Source: Micrococcales bacterium (GTDB lineage: Bacteria > Actinomycetota > Actinomycetes > Actinomycetales > Microbacteriaceae). Taken from it: a stretch of DNA of 64,000 bases. Below, in pieces: positions 36,692 to 45,691 of this stretch (position 1 is the stretch's first letter; the number at the start of each line of letters is the position of its first letter). The notes beneath the pieces were generated by a model. The model was not told the DNA's origin. It did not search any database and saw nothing but the letters and a program-made list of their open reading frames with translations. Location of the stretch: contig CANGEU010000002.1 of assembly GCA_947452985.1 (NCBI GenBank), positions 52,087 to 116,086 of the forward strand. Reading direction: 5' to 3'. Both the position numbers and the translations under genes were made by a program.

Positions 36692-38020
36692 GTTCGCCTC
36701 AAAAGCTGCACCTTCAAGACGAGTCTTGATGTCCACTAGGAAGCGGCTTGCGTCCGCGCCATCAACCAAGCGGTGGTCGTACGACAGTGCAAGGTAAACC
36801 ATGCTGCGAATTGCAATCGAGTCGTTGCCGTTTTCGTCGGTGACAACAACTGCGCGCTTGCTAACGATTCCGGTTCCAAGAATTGCAACCTGAGGCAGGA
36901 ACACCACTGGGGTGTCGAACAAGGCACCGCGAGAACCAGTGTTGGTTAGGGTGAAGGTTCCACCGCCAAGTTCATCTGGCTTTAGCTGGTTGTTGCGGGT
37001 ACGTGCAGCCAGATCAGCAACCTGCTGAGCAATCTGCGCAATTGTCAGGCTACCTGCGTCACGAAGAACTGGGGTAAGCAGACCGCGCTCGGTGTCAACA
37101 GCAAAGCTGATGTTCTCGCTTGCGTGGTAAACAATGTTTTCACCATCGATTGATGCGTTTAGCTTCGGGTGAGCCTTTAGAGCTTCACCGGTGGCCAAAG
37201 CAAAGAACGGCATGAAGTTCAACTTGACACCGGCACGAGCCGTGAAATCTCCCTGAACTCGTGCGCGAAGCTGTGCGATTCGAGTGACATCAACCTCAAC
37301 AACGGTGGTTAGCTGAGCCGATTGCTGCATCGAAGCAACTGCGCGCTCGGCAAGAACCTTACGAAGACGAGACATCGGCTCGGTCTGGCCACGAAGTGCC
37401 GAAACCTGAACCGCAGGTGCTGCGGCTACTGGAGCTGCCATGGTTGGGATTGAACCAGTCGCTGCCGCTAGAACGTCGTCCTTGCGGATACGCCCGCCAA
37501 CGCCGGTGCCAGCTACTGCGTTTAGGTCAATGCCATTTTCCGAGGCCAACTTACGAACTAAAGGAGTTACGTAACCAGCGTCGCTTGCGTGCGCAGCTGG
37601 AGCTACGACCGGAGCTGGTGCAGCAACCGGAGCTGGAGCCACGACAGGTGCAACAACCGGAGCTGGAGCTACGACTGGAGCTGCGACTGGAGGAGCAACA
37701 GGCGCTTCAACAACTGGAGCAGGCGCAGCAACCGGAGCGGCAACTGGCTCTGCAGGAGCGGCGGCTGGTGCAGACGCGCCAGCTCCAGTTCCAACGACGG
37801 CTAAGACTGCGCCGACCTGTGCGGTTTCGTCTTCCTGAACCAGAATTTGTTCGATAACACCGGCAACAGGAGAAGGGATCTCGGTGTCAACCTTGTCGGT
37901 AGAAATCTCTACCAGCGGCTCGTCGACGGCAACGGTGTCGCCAACCTTCTTTAGCCAACGGGTAACGGTACCTTCGGTAACGCTTTCACCAAGCGCTGGT
38001 AGTACTACGTTGTCGCTCAT
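36680..38020 (-). CDS. 2-oxoacid dehydrogenase E2 (dihydrolipoamide acyltransferase)
   Basis: 446 aa with one N-terminal lipoyl domain (lipoyl-Lys in [12 protein letters not shown], ~43), a very Pro/Ala/Val-rich mobile linker (~83-145), a peripheral subunit-binding domain ([14 protein letters not shown]) and the catalytic domain ending in [10 protein letters not shown] (His and Asp of the HXXXDG motif). It could serve pyruvate and/or 2-oxoglutarate dehydrogenase; in actinobacteria one E2 (DlaT/SucB) often works with AceE. The gene sits 31 nt after lpd and close to lipA/lipB, which make its cofactor. Confidence 0.93.
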   Translation of the reverse strand: MSDNVVLPALGESVTEGTVTRWLKKVGDTVAVDEPLVEISTDKVDTEIPSPVAGVIEQILVQEDETAQVGAVLAVVGTGAGASAPAAAPAEPVAAPVAAPAPVVEAPVAPPVAAPVVAPAPVVAPVVAPAPVAAPAPVVAPAAHASDAGYVTPLVRKLASENGIDLNAVAGTGVGGRIRKDDVLAAATGSIPTMAAPVAAAPAVQVSALRGQTEPMSRLRKVLAERAVASMQQSAQLTTVVEVDVTRIAQLRARVQGDFTARAGVKLNFMPFFALATGEALKAHPKLNASIDGENIVYHASENISFAVDTERGLLTPVLRDAGSLTIAQIAQQVADLAARTRNNQLKPDELGGGTFTLTNTGSRGALFDTPVVFLPQVAILGTGIVSKRAVVVTDENGNDSIAIRSMVYLALSYDHRLVDGADASRFLVDIKTRLEGAAFEANLGI

Positions 38021-38050
38021 TACTTTGCTCCTTGATTGGTATTTCTAAAC

Positions 38051-39427
38051 TTATGCGTGTGCGTGAAGTGGCTTACCGGCCAACGCAAGGTGCGCTTCGC
38101 CGATTGCTTCGTTCATGGTTGGGTGGGCGTGAACCAGGCTGGCTACGTCTTCTGGGAATGCTTCCCAGTTGACGATTAGCTGGCCTTCACCGATTTGTTC
38201 GCCAACACGCGAACCAATCATGTGGACGCCGATGACCGGACCGTTGTTCTTGCGAACGAGTTTGATGAAACCAGCGGTTCCTAGAATCTGGCTCTTGCCG
38301 TTTCCACCAAGGTTGTATTCATAGGTAGAAACATTCTCGGCGCCGTGAATCTCTTTGGCCTTTGCTTCAGAAAGACCAACACTGGCAACCTCAGGCTCAC
38401 AGTAGGTAACCTTTGGAATTCCGGTTTCGTCGATAATCGCTGGGTTCAAACCAGCAATCTGCTCGGCGATAAAGATTCCTTGGGCAAAACCACGGTGGGC
38501 AAGCTGCAGGCCAGGAACAATGTCGCCGGCTGCGTAAACGTTAGGAAGGTTGGTCTGAAGACGCTCGTTGGTCAATACGAAGCCACGATCCATGGCTACG
38601 CCTTGTTCCTCATAACCCATGCCAGCGGTGTTTGGTCCGCGACCAACTGCCACCAACATTAGTTCTGCTTCTAGTCGGGTGCCGTCTTCAAGTGAAACAA
38701 TTACGCCAGTTTCGTGCTGCTCAACACCAGCAAAACGAACACCAAGCTTGAAGTCGATTCCACGCTTGCGGAATGCACGTTCCAGAGCCTTGCTGACCGA
38801 CTCGTCCTCGTTAGGAACTAGGTGAGGAAGACCCTCAACGATGGTTACTTCGGTACCGAACGACTTCCAGATCGAAGCAAATTCAACACCGATGACGCCG
38901 CCACCCAAAACGATTACCTTGTTAGGTACGAAGTCAAGTTGCAATGCGGTTTCCGAGGTAATTACGCGCCCACCGATTTCAAGCCCAGGAAGCGAGCGAC
39001 TGAAAGAACCCGTTGCCAAGATCACGTCGGTGCCGGTGTAGTTGTCCCCATTTACTGAAACGGTTCGAGGACCGACAAGTCGACCCTCGCCTGAGACGAC
39101 ATTGATGTTCTTGCTGGTAACTAGTCCGGTTAGACCCTTGAATAGGCGATCGACAATGCCGTCACGGTATTTGTTGACCTGGTTCATGTCGATTGAACCA
39201 AACTGTGCCACAACACCAAACTGACCGGCTTCGCGAGTCACATCGGCAACTTCAGCAGAATGAAGAAGTGCCTTGGTTGGAATACAACCGCGGTGAAGGC
39301 AGGTGCCACCGAGCTTGTCTTTCTCGATGAGTGCAACAGATTTACCAAGTTGCGCTGAACGCAGAGCTGCAGCGTAACCGCCACTGCCACCGCCGAGAAT
39401 AACTACGTCGAAATTGTGGTCAGCCAC
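38051..39427 (-). CDS. lpd: Dihydrolipoyl dehydrogenase (E3)
   Basis: 458 aa flavoenzyme that reoxidises the lipoyl arms of E2 with NAD+. FAD-binding VVILGGGSGGYAAA, redox-active disulfide GGTCLHRGCIPTK, NAD-binding VLGGGVIGVEFAS, and the C-terminal HAHPTMNEAIGE with the catalytic His-Glu pair. It lies between pepA and the E2 gene, in one likely operon. Confidence 0.97.
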   Translation of the reverse strand: MADHNFDVVILGGGSGGYAAALRSAQLGKSVALIEKDKLGGTCLHRGCIPTKALLHSAEVADVTREAGQFGVVAQFGSIDMNQVNKYRDGIVDRLFKGLTGLVTSKNINVVSGEGRLVGPRTVSVNGDNYTGTDVILATGSFSRSLPGLEIGGRVITSETALQLDFVPNKVIVLGGGVIGVEFASIWKSFGTEVTIVEGLPHLVPNEDESVSKALERAFRKRGIDFKLGVRFAGVEQHETGVIVSLEDGTRLEAELMLVAVGRGPNTAGMGYEEQGVAMDRGFVLTNERLQTNLPNVYAAGDIVPGLQLAHRGFAQGIFIAEQIAGLNPAIIDETGIPKVTYCEPEVASVGLSEAKAKEIHGAENVSTYEYNLGGNGKSQILGTAGFIKLVRKNNGPVIGVHMIGSRVGEQIGEGQLIVNWEAFPEDVASLVHAHPTMNEAIGEAHLALAGKPLHAHA

Positions 39428-39462
39428 ATTTACTCCTATTGGTTGGGTTCAAGAAAAGTTTA

Positions 39463-40944
39463 CTATCCAAGCTGCTTGGCTAGGTTGACCAACGTGCGCA
39501 CGTAAGAACCGGTCGCACCCTTTGGAATCACGCCGTATGGAGCGCCCTCGTTATGTGCGGTCGCTGCGATGTCCATGTGGGCCCACTTGATGTCATCGGT
39601 CTCGCCCTTGGCGCGGTTTCCGATGAATTCGTTGAGGAATAGTCCACCGATGATGGTTCCGCCGGCAGTGTTACCCATTTTCACGTTCGCGATGTCGGCA
39701 ATGTCGGAATCGATTAGCGAACGCAATTTGCGGTCAAGTGGCAACTGCCAAACCATCTCGCCAACACCCTCGGCAGCAGATTTGACGGCGTCAACGGCTT
39801 CCTGGTCGCCCATCAAACCTGCGTATTGGTTTCCAAGGGCGATCTGAACAGCGCCGGTCAGGGTGGCTACGTCGACGATGTAGTCCGGCTTGGCTTCAGA
39901 GGCCAAGCTAAGACCGTCGGCCAGAACTAGGCGACCTTCAGCGTCGGTGTTCAATACCTCAATGGTCATACCGTTACGTGCCTTAATTACATCGTTAGGA
40001 CGCTGGGCAGTTCCGCTAGGCATGTTTTCTGCGATGCAAAGCCATGCAGTTACCTTGATTGGCAACTGAAGTTTGGCAATAGCGATGGTGGCTGCTGCAA
40101 CGCTGGCCGCTCCGGTCATGTCGAAGTTCATTCCAAGCATGCTGATTGAAGGCTTTAGTGAAAGACCTCCGGTGTCAAAAGTGATGCCCTTACCGACTAG
40201 AGCAAGGTGCGTCTTTCCAACCTTCGGCTTGTATTCAAGTTTTACCAAACGCGGTCCGCGCGATGAACCGAGACCCACGCCTAGGATTCCGCCAAGGCCT
40301 TCCTTGGTTAGGCGATCTTCAGCCCAAATCTGAACGGTGACGCCAGAACCCTTGGCTGCAGTTTGAACCGCTTTCGCCAATGATTCTGGGTACAAGTCGC
40401 GTCCCGGCATGTTCACAAGGTCGCGAGTCATGTTCACGCTCTCGGCGATTACAGCAATCTGAGAAATACTCGCCGTCGATGGCTTGTGGGTCGAAACCAC
40501 AGTCACTGTTTGTAACTTGATTTCGACGCCCTTGGTAAGTCCCTTATAAGCAGTGTGGCTGTAACTGCCAAGTGCTGCACCCTCAAGAATTGCTGCCGTG
40601 TCCTCTGAGTCCAGGGTTTCAAATCCAATAACGATGTCTTTGAAAGACGAAAGCTTGCGAGCGGACGCCGCGCCAAGGTTGCGAAGATCGGTCTTTGTTA
40701 GAGCCTTAGTACCGATCCCCATGAGGGCGTAGGTCGCACCGTTTGGTGCAGGAACGCGAACCAGTGATTCAAGTTCAGCTGAAACTCCAAGACTCGGTAG
40801 GTCAAGCTTCGTGAGCTCCGAGGTTTCGATAGGTGTGCTACCGATCACCAATTTGTCAGCTTTTTTAGTAATTGGAATTACATAAGCGGTGTTTTTGTTG
40901 AATGAAGTGAACTTGTTCGCAGTTACCAATTTCGGTGTCGTCAT
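39463..40944 (-). CDS. pepA: Leucyl aminopeptidase (M17)
   Basis: Start placed at ATG 40944 (MTTPKLV), 493 aa; the track's 53 extra codons overlap the divergent PAC2 gene and look non-coding. Two-metal catalytic motifs: GKGITFDTGGLSLKP, and the signature NTDAEGRLVLADGL with Asp/Glu ligands and the Arg. It trims N-terminal residues from peptides in the cytoplasm. TAGGCT is 7 nt upstream without Shine-Dalgarno. First gene of pepA-lpd-E2. Confidence 0.95.
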   Translation of the reverse strand: MTTPKLVTANKFTSFNKNTAYVIPITKKADKLVIGSTPIETSELTKLDLPSLGVSAELESLVRVPAPNGATYALMGIGTKALTKTDLRNLGAASARKLSSFKDIVIGFETLDSEDTAAILEGAALGSYSHTAYKGLTKGVEIKLQTVTVVSTHKPSTASISQIAVIAESVNMTRDLVNMPGRDLYPESLAKAVQTAAKGSGVTVQIWAEDRLTKEGLGGILGVGLGSSRGPRLVKLEYKPKVGKTHLALVGKGITFDTGGLSLKPSISMLGMNFDMTGAASVAAATIAIAKLQLPIKVTAWLCIAENMPSGTAQRPNDVIKARNGMTIEVLNTDAEGRLVLADGLSLASEAKPDYIVDVATLTGAVQIALGNQYAGLMGDQEAVDAVKSAAEGVGEMVWQLPLDRKLRSLIDSDIADIANVKMGNTAGGTIIGGLFLNEFIGNRAKGETDDIKWAHMDIAATAHNEGAPYGVIPKGATGSYVRTLVNLAKQLG

Positions 40945-40951
40945 GTTCTTC

Positions 40952-40957
40952 AGCCTA
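40952..40957 (-). promoter_or_regulatory. Predicted -10 element of pepA (leaderless)
   Basis: TAGGCT on the minus strand, 7 nt before ATG 40944. The hexamer is identical to that of nadE at the same spacing. Confidence 0.5.
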
Positions 40958-40964
40958 GCGAAAG

Positions 40965-40970
40965 TAAGAT
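40965..40970 (+). promoter_or_regulatory. Possible -10 element of the PAC2 gene
   Basis: TAAGAT is followed by 7 nt and then an in-frame GTG at 40978. If used, the true start is GTG 40978 rather than ATG 40969. Confidence 0.35.
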
Positions 40971-41895
40971 GATAATCGTGAGCGGATTTGGACTTTTTAG
41001 TGTCGTAGACCAGGAAATTGAGATTCCTACCGGTCTTCGAATGATTGGAAGCATCACTGGCTTCACGGATGCAGGTCAAGTTATTGAACAAATGGCTTCG
41101 CACATTCTCAACAAGCTAGATGTCGAACTCGTTATCGAATTCGACAACGACGAACTTCTCGACTACCGAGCCCGACGTCCGGCGATGTTTTTTGAAAAGG
41201 ACCATCTAAGCAGTTACGAACCCCCACTTCTCGGTATTTATTTAGTTCGAGATGAGGCTGGGATTCCTTTCCTGTTCCTACATGGTTACGAACCAGATTT
41301 TCGTTGGGAAGCCTTTTCGGCCGCGATTGAAGAAATCGTAGAAATATACGCAATCACCGAATTCACCTGGGTCCACTCAATCCCATTTCCGGTTCCGCAC
41401 ACTAGGCCGGTCGGCGTAACCGTTAGTGGAAATCGCAAAGATTTGATCGAACGCTACTCAGAATGGCGCCCCGAGACCCAGGTTCCAGGCAACGTTGTTC
41501 ACCTTCTTGAGTATCGATTGAGCGAGATTGCTCTGCCGGTTATCGGTTTCGTACTCTTAGTTCCGCACTACCTCAACGATTCCGACTATCCAGCTGCTGC
41601 CGTCACTGGTTTCGAATTATTGACAGCAGCCACTTCTCTAGTTTTCCCAACCGACACCCTGCGGGAAGAAGCGGTTCGCTTTACCGAGCGCTTGGCGAAG
41701 AAGGTTGACGAAAACGAGGAGCTTGCAAAGTTGATTGCCAACTTGGAGCAGGGTTACAAATCTCAACGAGCCACTAGTTTCGGCGTTCAAATAGTGAGTC
41801 CAACTCCGGAAGAGCCGAATGCGGAAGACATCGCAGCCGAATTGGAAGACTATTTGGCTAATCGTCAGCGAAATAATCCAGATCAAACAAATTAG
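40969..41895 (+). CDS. PAC2 family (proteasome assembly chaperone-like) protein
   Basis: 308 aa (or 305 from GTG 40978). Features of actinobacterial PAC2 proteins: SITGFTDAGQVIEQM, FDNDELLDYRARRP, FLFLHGYEPDFRWE and a long acidic C-terminal tail. The fold is purine-nucleoside-phosphorylase-like; relatives assist 20S proteasome assembly in eukaryotes, but the bacterial role is unknown and no proteasome genes are in this window. Divergent from pepA with only ~24 nt between starts. It precedes sigA by ~90 nt. Confidence 0.88.
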   Translation: MIIVSGFGLFSVVDQEIEIPTGLRMIGSITGFTDAGQVIEQMASHILNKLDVELVIEFDNDELLDYRARRPAMFFEKDHLSSYEPPLLGIYLVRDEAGIPFLFLHGYEPDFRWEAFSAAIEEIVEIYAITEFTWVHSIPFPVPHTRPVGVTVSGNRKDLIERYSEWRPETQVPGNVVHLLEYRLSEIALPVIGFVLLVPHYLNDSDYPAAAVTGFELLTAATSLVFPTDTLREEAVRFTERLAKKVDENEELAKLIANLEQGYKSQRATSFGVQIVSPTPEEPNAEDIAAELEDYLANRQRNNPDQTN

Positions 41896-41972
41896 TCCCC
41901 TTTGAAATAGTTTTAATAACCTTCTTGTTTATAGGGGATAAGCGCTACTTGACCGTTTTTGTCGGGTATCGG

Positions 41973-41981
41973 TGGCATAAT
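41973..41981 (+). promoter_or_regulatory. Predicted extended -10 promoter of sigA (leaderless)
   Basis: TGGCATAAT fits the TGnTATAAT extended -10 form, ending 5 nt before the GTG start. A TTGACC lies 21 nt upstream, too far for a normal -35, consistent with extended -10 dependence. Confidence 0.5.
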
Positions 41982-41986
41982 TATTA

Positions 41987-43735
41987 GTGGACCCAGTCAC
42001 TTCGCCAATCGGCGGATTTGACATGGGTCTAAGTACTGCCCGAATTAGGGGTTGTGCACCTACCAGTGAGAAGAGTCAAGTGGGGAAAGACAAGGCGACC
42101 GGCCAGGAGCCAACTAAGAAACAATCACTTTTTAAGCGTTTGTTGAATTCAGGAAGCCCAGAGGTAACCGTGAAAGCGGAGCCACAGCCAGCAGCGAAGG
42201 AAAAAAGCACCATTACCAAATCAGCCCCAGTAAAAAAGACCGCCGCTCCTGTGAAAGCCGCTGCTAAACCCGCAGCGAAGAAAGTCGAGCCAAAGGTTGC
42301 AGCTAAGCCAGCCGTGAAAAAGGCTGAACCCAAAGCCGCTGCTAAGCCGGCAACTAAAACTGCCAAGCCAGTTGTTAAAAAGGTCGAGTCAAAAGTTGCG
42401 CCAGTTGCCAAAGCCAAGGCCGTAAAGGCCGAACCTAAGGCTGCAGTCAAGCCCGCTGTTACTAAAGAGGCTCCAGCCAAGGTAGCCAAACCGGTTGCTA
42501 AATCGGCCAAGTCAACCGGTCCTGCAGCAAAGCCAGCCAAGGCAACTAAGGCGAAAGCCACAAAAGCACCAAAGGGCATTGTTGAAGGCGAAGACGATGA
42601 AGATTTAGATGATGAAGACCTATCGGTTGAAGACATTGTCAAAGAGGCAGCCCTTGCTGCCGACATCACCGAAGTTGTAGAAGAAACTCATGACGATGAG
42701 GATCACAACGACGACCCAGACGCAAAAGAAAAAGAAAAAGCTGTTGAAGCTGGTGGTGGATTCGTCCTCAGTAACAAGGAAGTCGACGACATCCCGGTTC
42801 AAACAGCCGCTATCAACGGTGCGACTGCCGACCCGGTAAAGGATTACCTAAAGCAAATCGGTAAGGTCGCACTTCTTAACGCCGAGCTAGAGGTAGAGCT
42901 TGCCAAGCGCATCGAAGCTGGTCTTTATGCTGCCCACAAGTTGGCAGAGCCAAAGGCCAAGTTCAGCAAGGAAATGCTTTACGACCTAAAGCGTGTTCTA
43001 AAGGATGGCGAGCGCGCCAAAAGTCACCTACTAGAGGCCAACCTCCGTTTGGTCGTTTCTCTAGCCAAGCGTTACACCGGCCGCGGCATGCAGTTCTTGG
43101 ATCTAATTCAAGAAGGAAACCTAGGTCTAATTCGTGCGGTTGAGAAGTTCGACTACACCAAGGGTTACAAGTTCTCGACTTACGCCACCTGGTGGATTCG
43201 CCAGGCAATCACCCGCGCGATGGCCGACCAGGCTCGAACCATCCGTATCCCGGTGCACATGGTTGAAGTTATTAACAAGTTGGCACGAGTTCAACGCCAG
43301 TTGCTTCAAGACCTAGGGCGCGAACCGACTCCAGAAGAGTTGGCACGCGAACTTGATATGACTCCTGAGAAGGTTGTTGAGGTTCAGAAGTACGGTCGTG
43401 AGCCAATTTCGCTAAGCACTCCTCTCGGCGAAGATGGCGACAGTGAATTTGGTGATCTGATTGAAGACACCGAAGCTGTCAGCCCTCTTGAGGCTGTAAC
43501 TGCTGCCGCACGTAAGCGCGAACTGGAGAGAATTCTTTCGACCATGAGCGAGCGCGAAGCGACCATCCTTCGTCACCGCTACGGCCTAATCGACGGTATC
43601 CCTAAGACTCTTGACCAAATCGGTGAAGAAATCGGTGTAACTCGTGAGCGAATTCGCCAGATTGAAAACAAGGCGATTTCCAAGCTGAAGCACCCAACCC
43701 GTGCGCAGCGCTTGAGCGAGTTCCGCGGAAACTAA
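41987..43735 (+). CDS. sigA: Primary RNA polymerase sigma factor
   Basis: 582 aa from GTG 41987. Residues ~55-200 are a low-complexity Lys/Ala/Pro tract ([11 protein letters not shown]-type repeats) followed by an acidic stretch ([12 protein letters not shown]), as in other actinobacterial SigA/HrdB N-termini. Conserved regions begin near 280: [13 protein letters not shown] (1.2), [12 protein letters not shown] and [12 protein letters not shown] (2.1-2.4), then region 4 with RHRYGLIDG and TRERIRQIE. It is the housekeeping sigma. An internal GTG at 42080 is an alternative start. The stop overlaps the next gene by 1 nt. Confidence 0.96.
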   Translation: MDPVTSPIGGFDMGLSTARIRGCAPTSEKSQVGKDKATGQEPTKKQSLFKRLLNSGSPEVTVKAEPQPAAKEKSTITKSAPVKKTAAPVKAAAKPAAKKVEPKVAAKPAVKKAEPKAAAKPATKTAKPVVKKVESKVAPVAKAKAVKAEPKAAVKPAVTKEAPAKVAKPVAKSAKSTGPAAKPAKATKAKATKAPKGIVEGEDDEDLDDEDLSVEDIVKEAALAADITEVVEETHDDEDHNDDPDAKEKEKAVEAGGGFVLSNKEVDDIPVQTAAINGATADPVKDYLKQIGKVALLNAELEVELAKRIEAGLYAAHKLAEPKAKFSKEMLYDLKRVLKDGERAKSHLLEANLRLVVSLAKRYTGRGMQFLDLIQEGNLGLIRAVEKFDYTKGYKFSTYATWWIRQAITRAMADQARTIRIPVHMVEVINKLARVQRQLLQDLGREPTPEELARELDMTPEKVVEVQKYGREPISLSTPLGEDGDSEFGDLIEDTEAVSPLEAVTAAARKRELERILSTMSEREATILRHRYGLIDGIPKTLDQIGEEIGVTRERIRQIENKAISKLKHPTRAQRLSEFRGN

Positions 43736-44991
43736 TGCTGACACCGCTGGCAGTCCTGGTGGGCAAGGCACTTCGCTTTGTCCTCAGGTTGCGTGGCGGA
43801 GGTTCTGCCGTTCCTGGGCGCATTGCGCTTCTAATTCAGCCAAAGTTTCTTCAAAAAACGCTTGGACGTATGGCGTCTGGCATTTACTTTGTGAGTGGTT
43901 CCAATGGGAAATCAACCACCACAGCGATGCTGGTAAAGGTTCTTCGAGATCATGGCCTTCGAGTACTAACAAATCCAGCTGGAGGAAATCTCCCGCAGGG
44001 ATTAGCCTCAGCATTACTGGCCGATGTTGATTGGCTAGGGAAACTTAGTCACGATGTGGCAATTCTTGAGGTTGACGAAGCCTACGGAAAACTTATCGCC
44101 GCCAAGGTCGCCCCGAATGGGCTCTTACTGACCAACATTCAGCTTGACCAATTGAATCGATTCCATTCACCGGAAGAAGTGTTCGATTACCTCGATGAAT
44201 TAGCGAAATTAACCACTGATCTAATTGTCGTTAATGGTTCAGATGCAAATACCGAACGCTTGGCGATGGGGCATTCTGACCGACTAAAAACTCTCGGCGT
44301 TTATATCTCACCGAAGGCCATGAAATCGGCGGCGCATGGCATTTTGGCGGCTCCAGACTTCCAAAATGATGGTTCAAATTTAGACGAAGCCGCGACTTTG
44401 GTTGATGCCAAAGGTCTCAAAGCAACGGTTTCGATTGCTGGCAAGCCGTTTCCTGTAATGCTTCCGTCGCCAGGATTGCACTATGCCGTCGATGCAGCAC
44501 TGGCGATTGCTTTTGCAGGACAAATCCTTGGTCCCAAATTCTTACCTGATGTATCGGCAAAGGCCATCTCAGGCCTACCTGCTGTGTACGGGCGTGGCGA
44601 GGTTATTGAGTACCAGGGTCAAAAACTTGAAATCATCATGATGAAAAACTTGCCTAGTCTTCAGGCCAATTTGGATGCTCTGGTAACTTCACCTAAATGC
44701 GTCTGGATTTCTGTTGATGAAGGAACCCCGGACCCTTCCTGGATCTATGACATTGACCTTGGAAAAATCGACCACGTCGACGTTATCTCCGGAACCAAGA
44801 CTTACCAGTGGGCAACTAGGTTGGCCTACGAAGATATTGGTTACGGAAAACTAATCGAATCGGAATCCGCGGCTCTCGAGTATTTTCTAAGTCTTCCTGG
44901 TGCCGAAAAAACCGCAATTGTAAATTATGAGCAAATGATGTGGTTGCGAAAGAAGCTGGGTCTTCTTGATTTGGAGGGCGGAAATGGCTGA
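43735..44991 (+). CDS. MurT-like Mur ligase lacking the zinc ribbon
   Basis: 418 aa. Homologue of MurT, the ATP-using subunit that activates the alpha-carboxyl of D-Glu in lipid II for amidation. Seen: P-loop SGSNGKSTTT (55-63), LEVDEAYG, NIQLDQLNRF (usual form DQLDRY), YGRGE (286-289) and PDPSWIYDID. The four zinc-ribbon cysteines expected around residues 170-225 are absent; the whole protein has one Cys (322). The usual LxKNPAG motif reads MMKNLPS. It follows sigA without a gap and overlaps the GatD-like gene by 8 nt. MurT identity is good; normal isoglutaminyl synthase activity is doubtful. Confidence 0.85.
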   Translation: MLTPLAVLVGKALRFVLRLRGGGSAVPGRIALLIQPKFLQKTLGRMASGIYFVSGSNGKSTTTAMLVKVLRDHGLRVLTNPAGGNLPQGLASALLADVDWLGKLSHDVAILEVDEAYGKLIAAKVAPNGLLLTNIQLDQLNRFHSPEEVFDYLDELAKLTTDLIVVNGSDANTERLAMGHSDRLKTLGVYISPKAMKSAAHGILAAPDFQNDGSNLDEAATLVDAKGLKATVSIAGKPFPVMLPSPGLHYAVDAALAIAFAGQILGPKFLPDVSAKAISGLPAVYGRGEVIEYQGQKLEIIMMKNLPSLQANLDALVTSPKCVWISVDEGTPDPSWIYDIDLGKIDHVDVISGTKTYQWATRLAYEDIGYGKLIESESAALEYFLSLPGAEKTAIVNYEQMMWLRKKLGLLDLEGGNG

Positions 44992-45691
44992 ACTTAGCAT
45001 TTTGCACCTTTATCCCGAAACTTTGAAACTTAATGGTGAGCGCGGAAACACCACTGCACTCAAGATTCGTGCGGAACAATTTGGGCTGAAAGTGCGAGTA
45101 GCCCAAGTGGAAGTTGGCCAAGACCTGCCAGCCAAGCGCCCTCACATAGTTGTCTTAGGCTCTGGAACGCTGTCTGCAACCCTTCATGCGGCAACCGATT
45201 TGCAGTCCAAAGGCGACCAACTGCACCGTTGGCTAGTTGCCGGAACCAAAGTTCTCGCGGTGGGTAGCGGATTCGATCTTATTTCGCAGGGTTTAAACCT
45301 TGCTAACGGAGGCTTTCTTCAAGGGCTGGGTCTTACCAACACCACCCACTCGATTGAACCGACCTACTTGGTAGGGGAGGTAGAACTGACCAATGGGATA
45401 GCTGGATTCATCAATTCAAACCGTTCAATTAGTCGTGGTTCTGGAGCTTTTCAGGTGGGCGTTGTTCAAGCTTCGGATTCGAAGGAACTAATTGGATACA
45501 TCGACGGGTATTCCGATGGCAGGGTTTTGGCCAGCAACGTTCAGGGACCTTTGCTGCCAATGAATCCGAAACTTGCTGATCTGCTCTTATCCTGGGTTTA
45601 CCCGAAACTCACAAAACCAACCTCACTAAGAACCATAGATTGCCTTGCAAGCAAAGCTCGCAAGGCAATCTCAGTTCGAGTAAGAGGTTAG
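44984..45691 (+). CDS. GatD-like class I amidotransferase homologue with dead active site
   Basis: 235 aa from ATG 44984 (GGAGGG upstream; track start 6 codons too early). N-terminus LSILHLYPETLKLNGERGN and the GPLLPMNP motif identify GatD, the glutaminase partner of MurT. The nucleophile elbow, normally a Cys in CGGYQ, reads VGSGFDL with Gly at 94, and the catalytic His before GPLLP is Gln187. There is one Cys in the protein, in the C-terminal tail. It cannot be a standard glutaminase. It may be a structural subunit of a MurT-like ligase using another amine. The 3' end contains a 12-bp hairpin and overlaps the racemase gene by 21 nt. Confidence 0.85.
   Translation: MAELSILHLYPETLKLNGERGNTTALKIRAEQFGLKVRVAQVEVGQDLPAKRPHIVVLGSGTLSATLHAATDLQSKGDQLHRWLVAGTKVLAVGSGFDLISQGLNLANGGFLQGLGLTNTTHSIEPTYLVGEVELTNGIAGFINSNRSISRGSGAFQVGVVQASDSKELIGYIDGYSDGRVLASNVQGPLLPMNPKLADLLLSWVYPKLTKPTSLRTIDCLASKARKAISVRVRG
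45637..45671. terminator. Strong hairpin inside the gatD-like 3' end, probably terminating the racemase operon
   Basis: AGATTGCCTTGC pairs perfectly with GCAAGGCAATCT around an 11-nt loop. It is directly after the racemase stop on the minus strand but still inside the GatD-like coding sequence on the plus strand. No good U-run follows on either side, so termination efficiency is uncertain. Confidence 0.55.

Noticed and set aside
37590-37800. Short tandem-like GGAGCTGGAGC repeats
   Set aside because: They encode the Pro/Ala/Val linker of the E2 protein; a CRISPR or VNTR array is not indicated.
41896-41938. TCCCC...GGGGA dyad before sigA as a terminator
   Set aside because: Only 5 bp with a loop over 30 nt and no U-run; too weak.
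42076-42669. 197-aa minus-strand ORF opposite sigA
   Set aside because: It is the antisense reading of the Lys/Ala/Pro repeat, low in complexity, with no start signal or recognisable domain.
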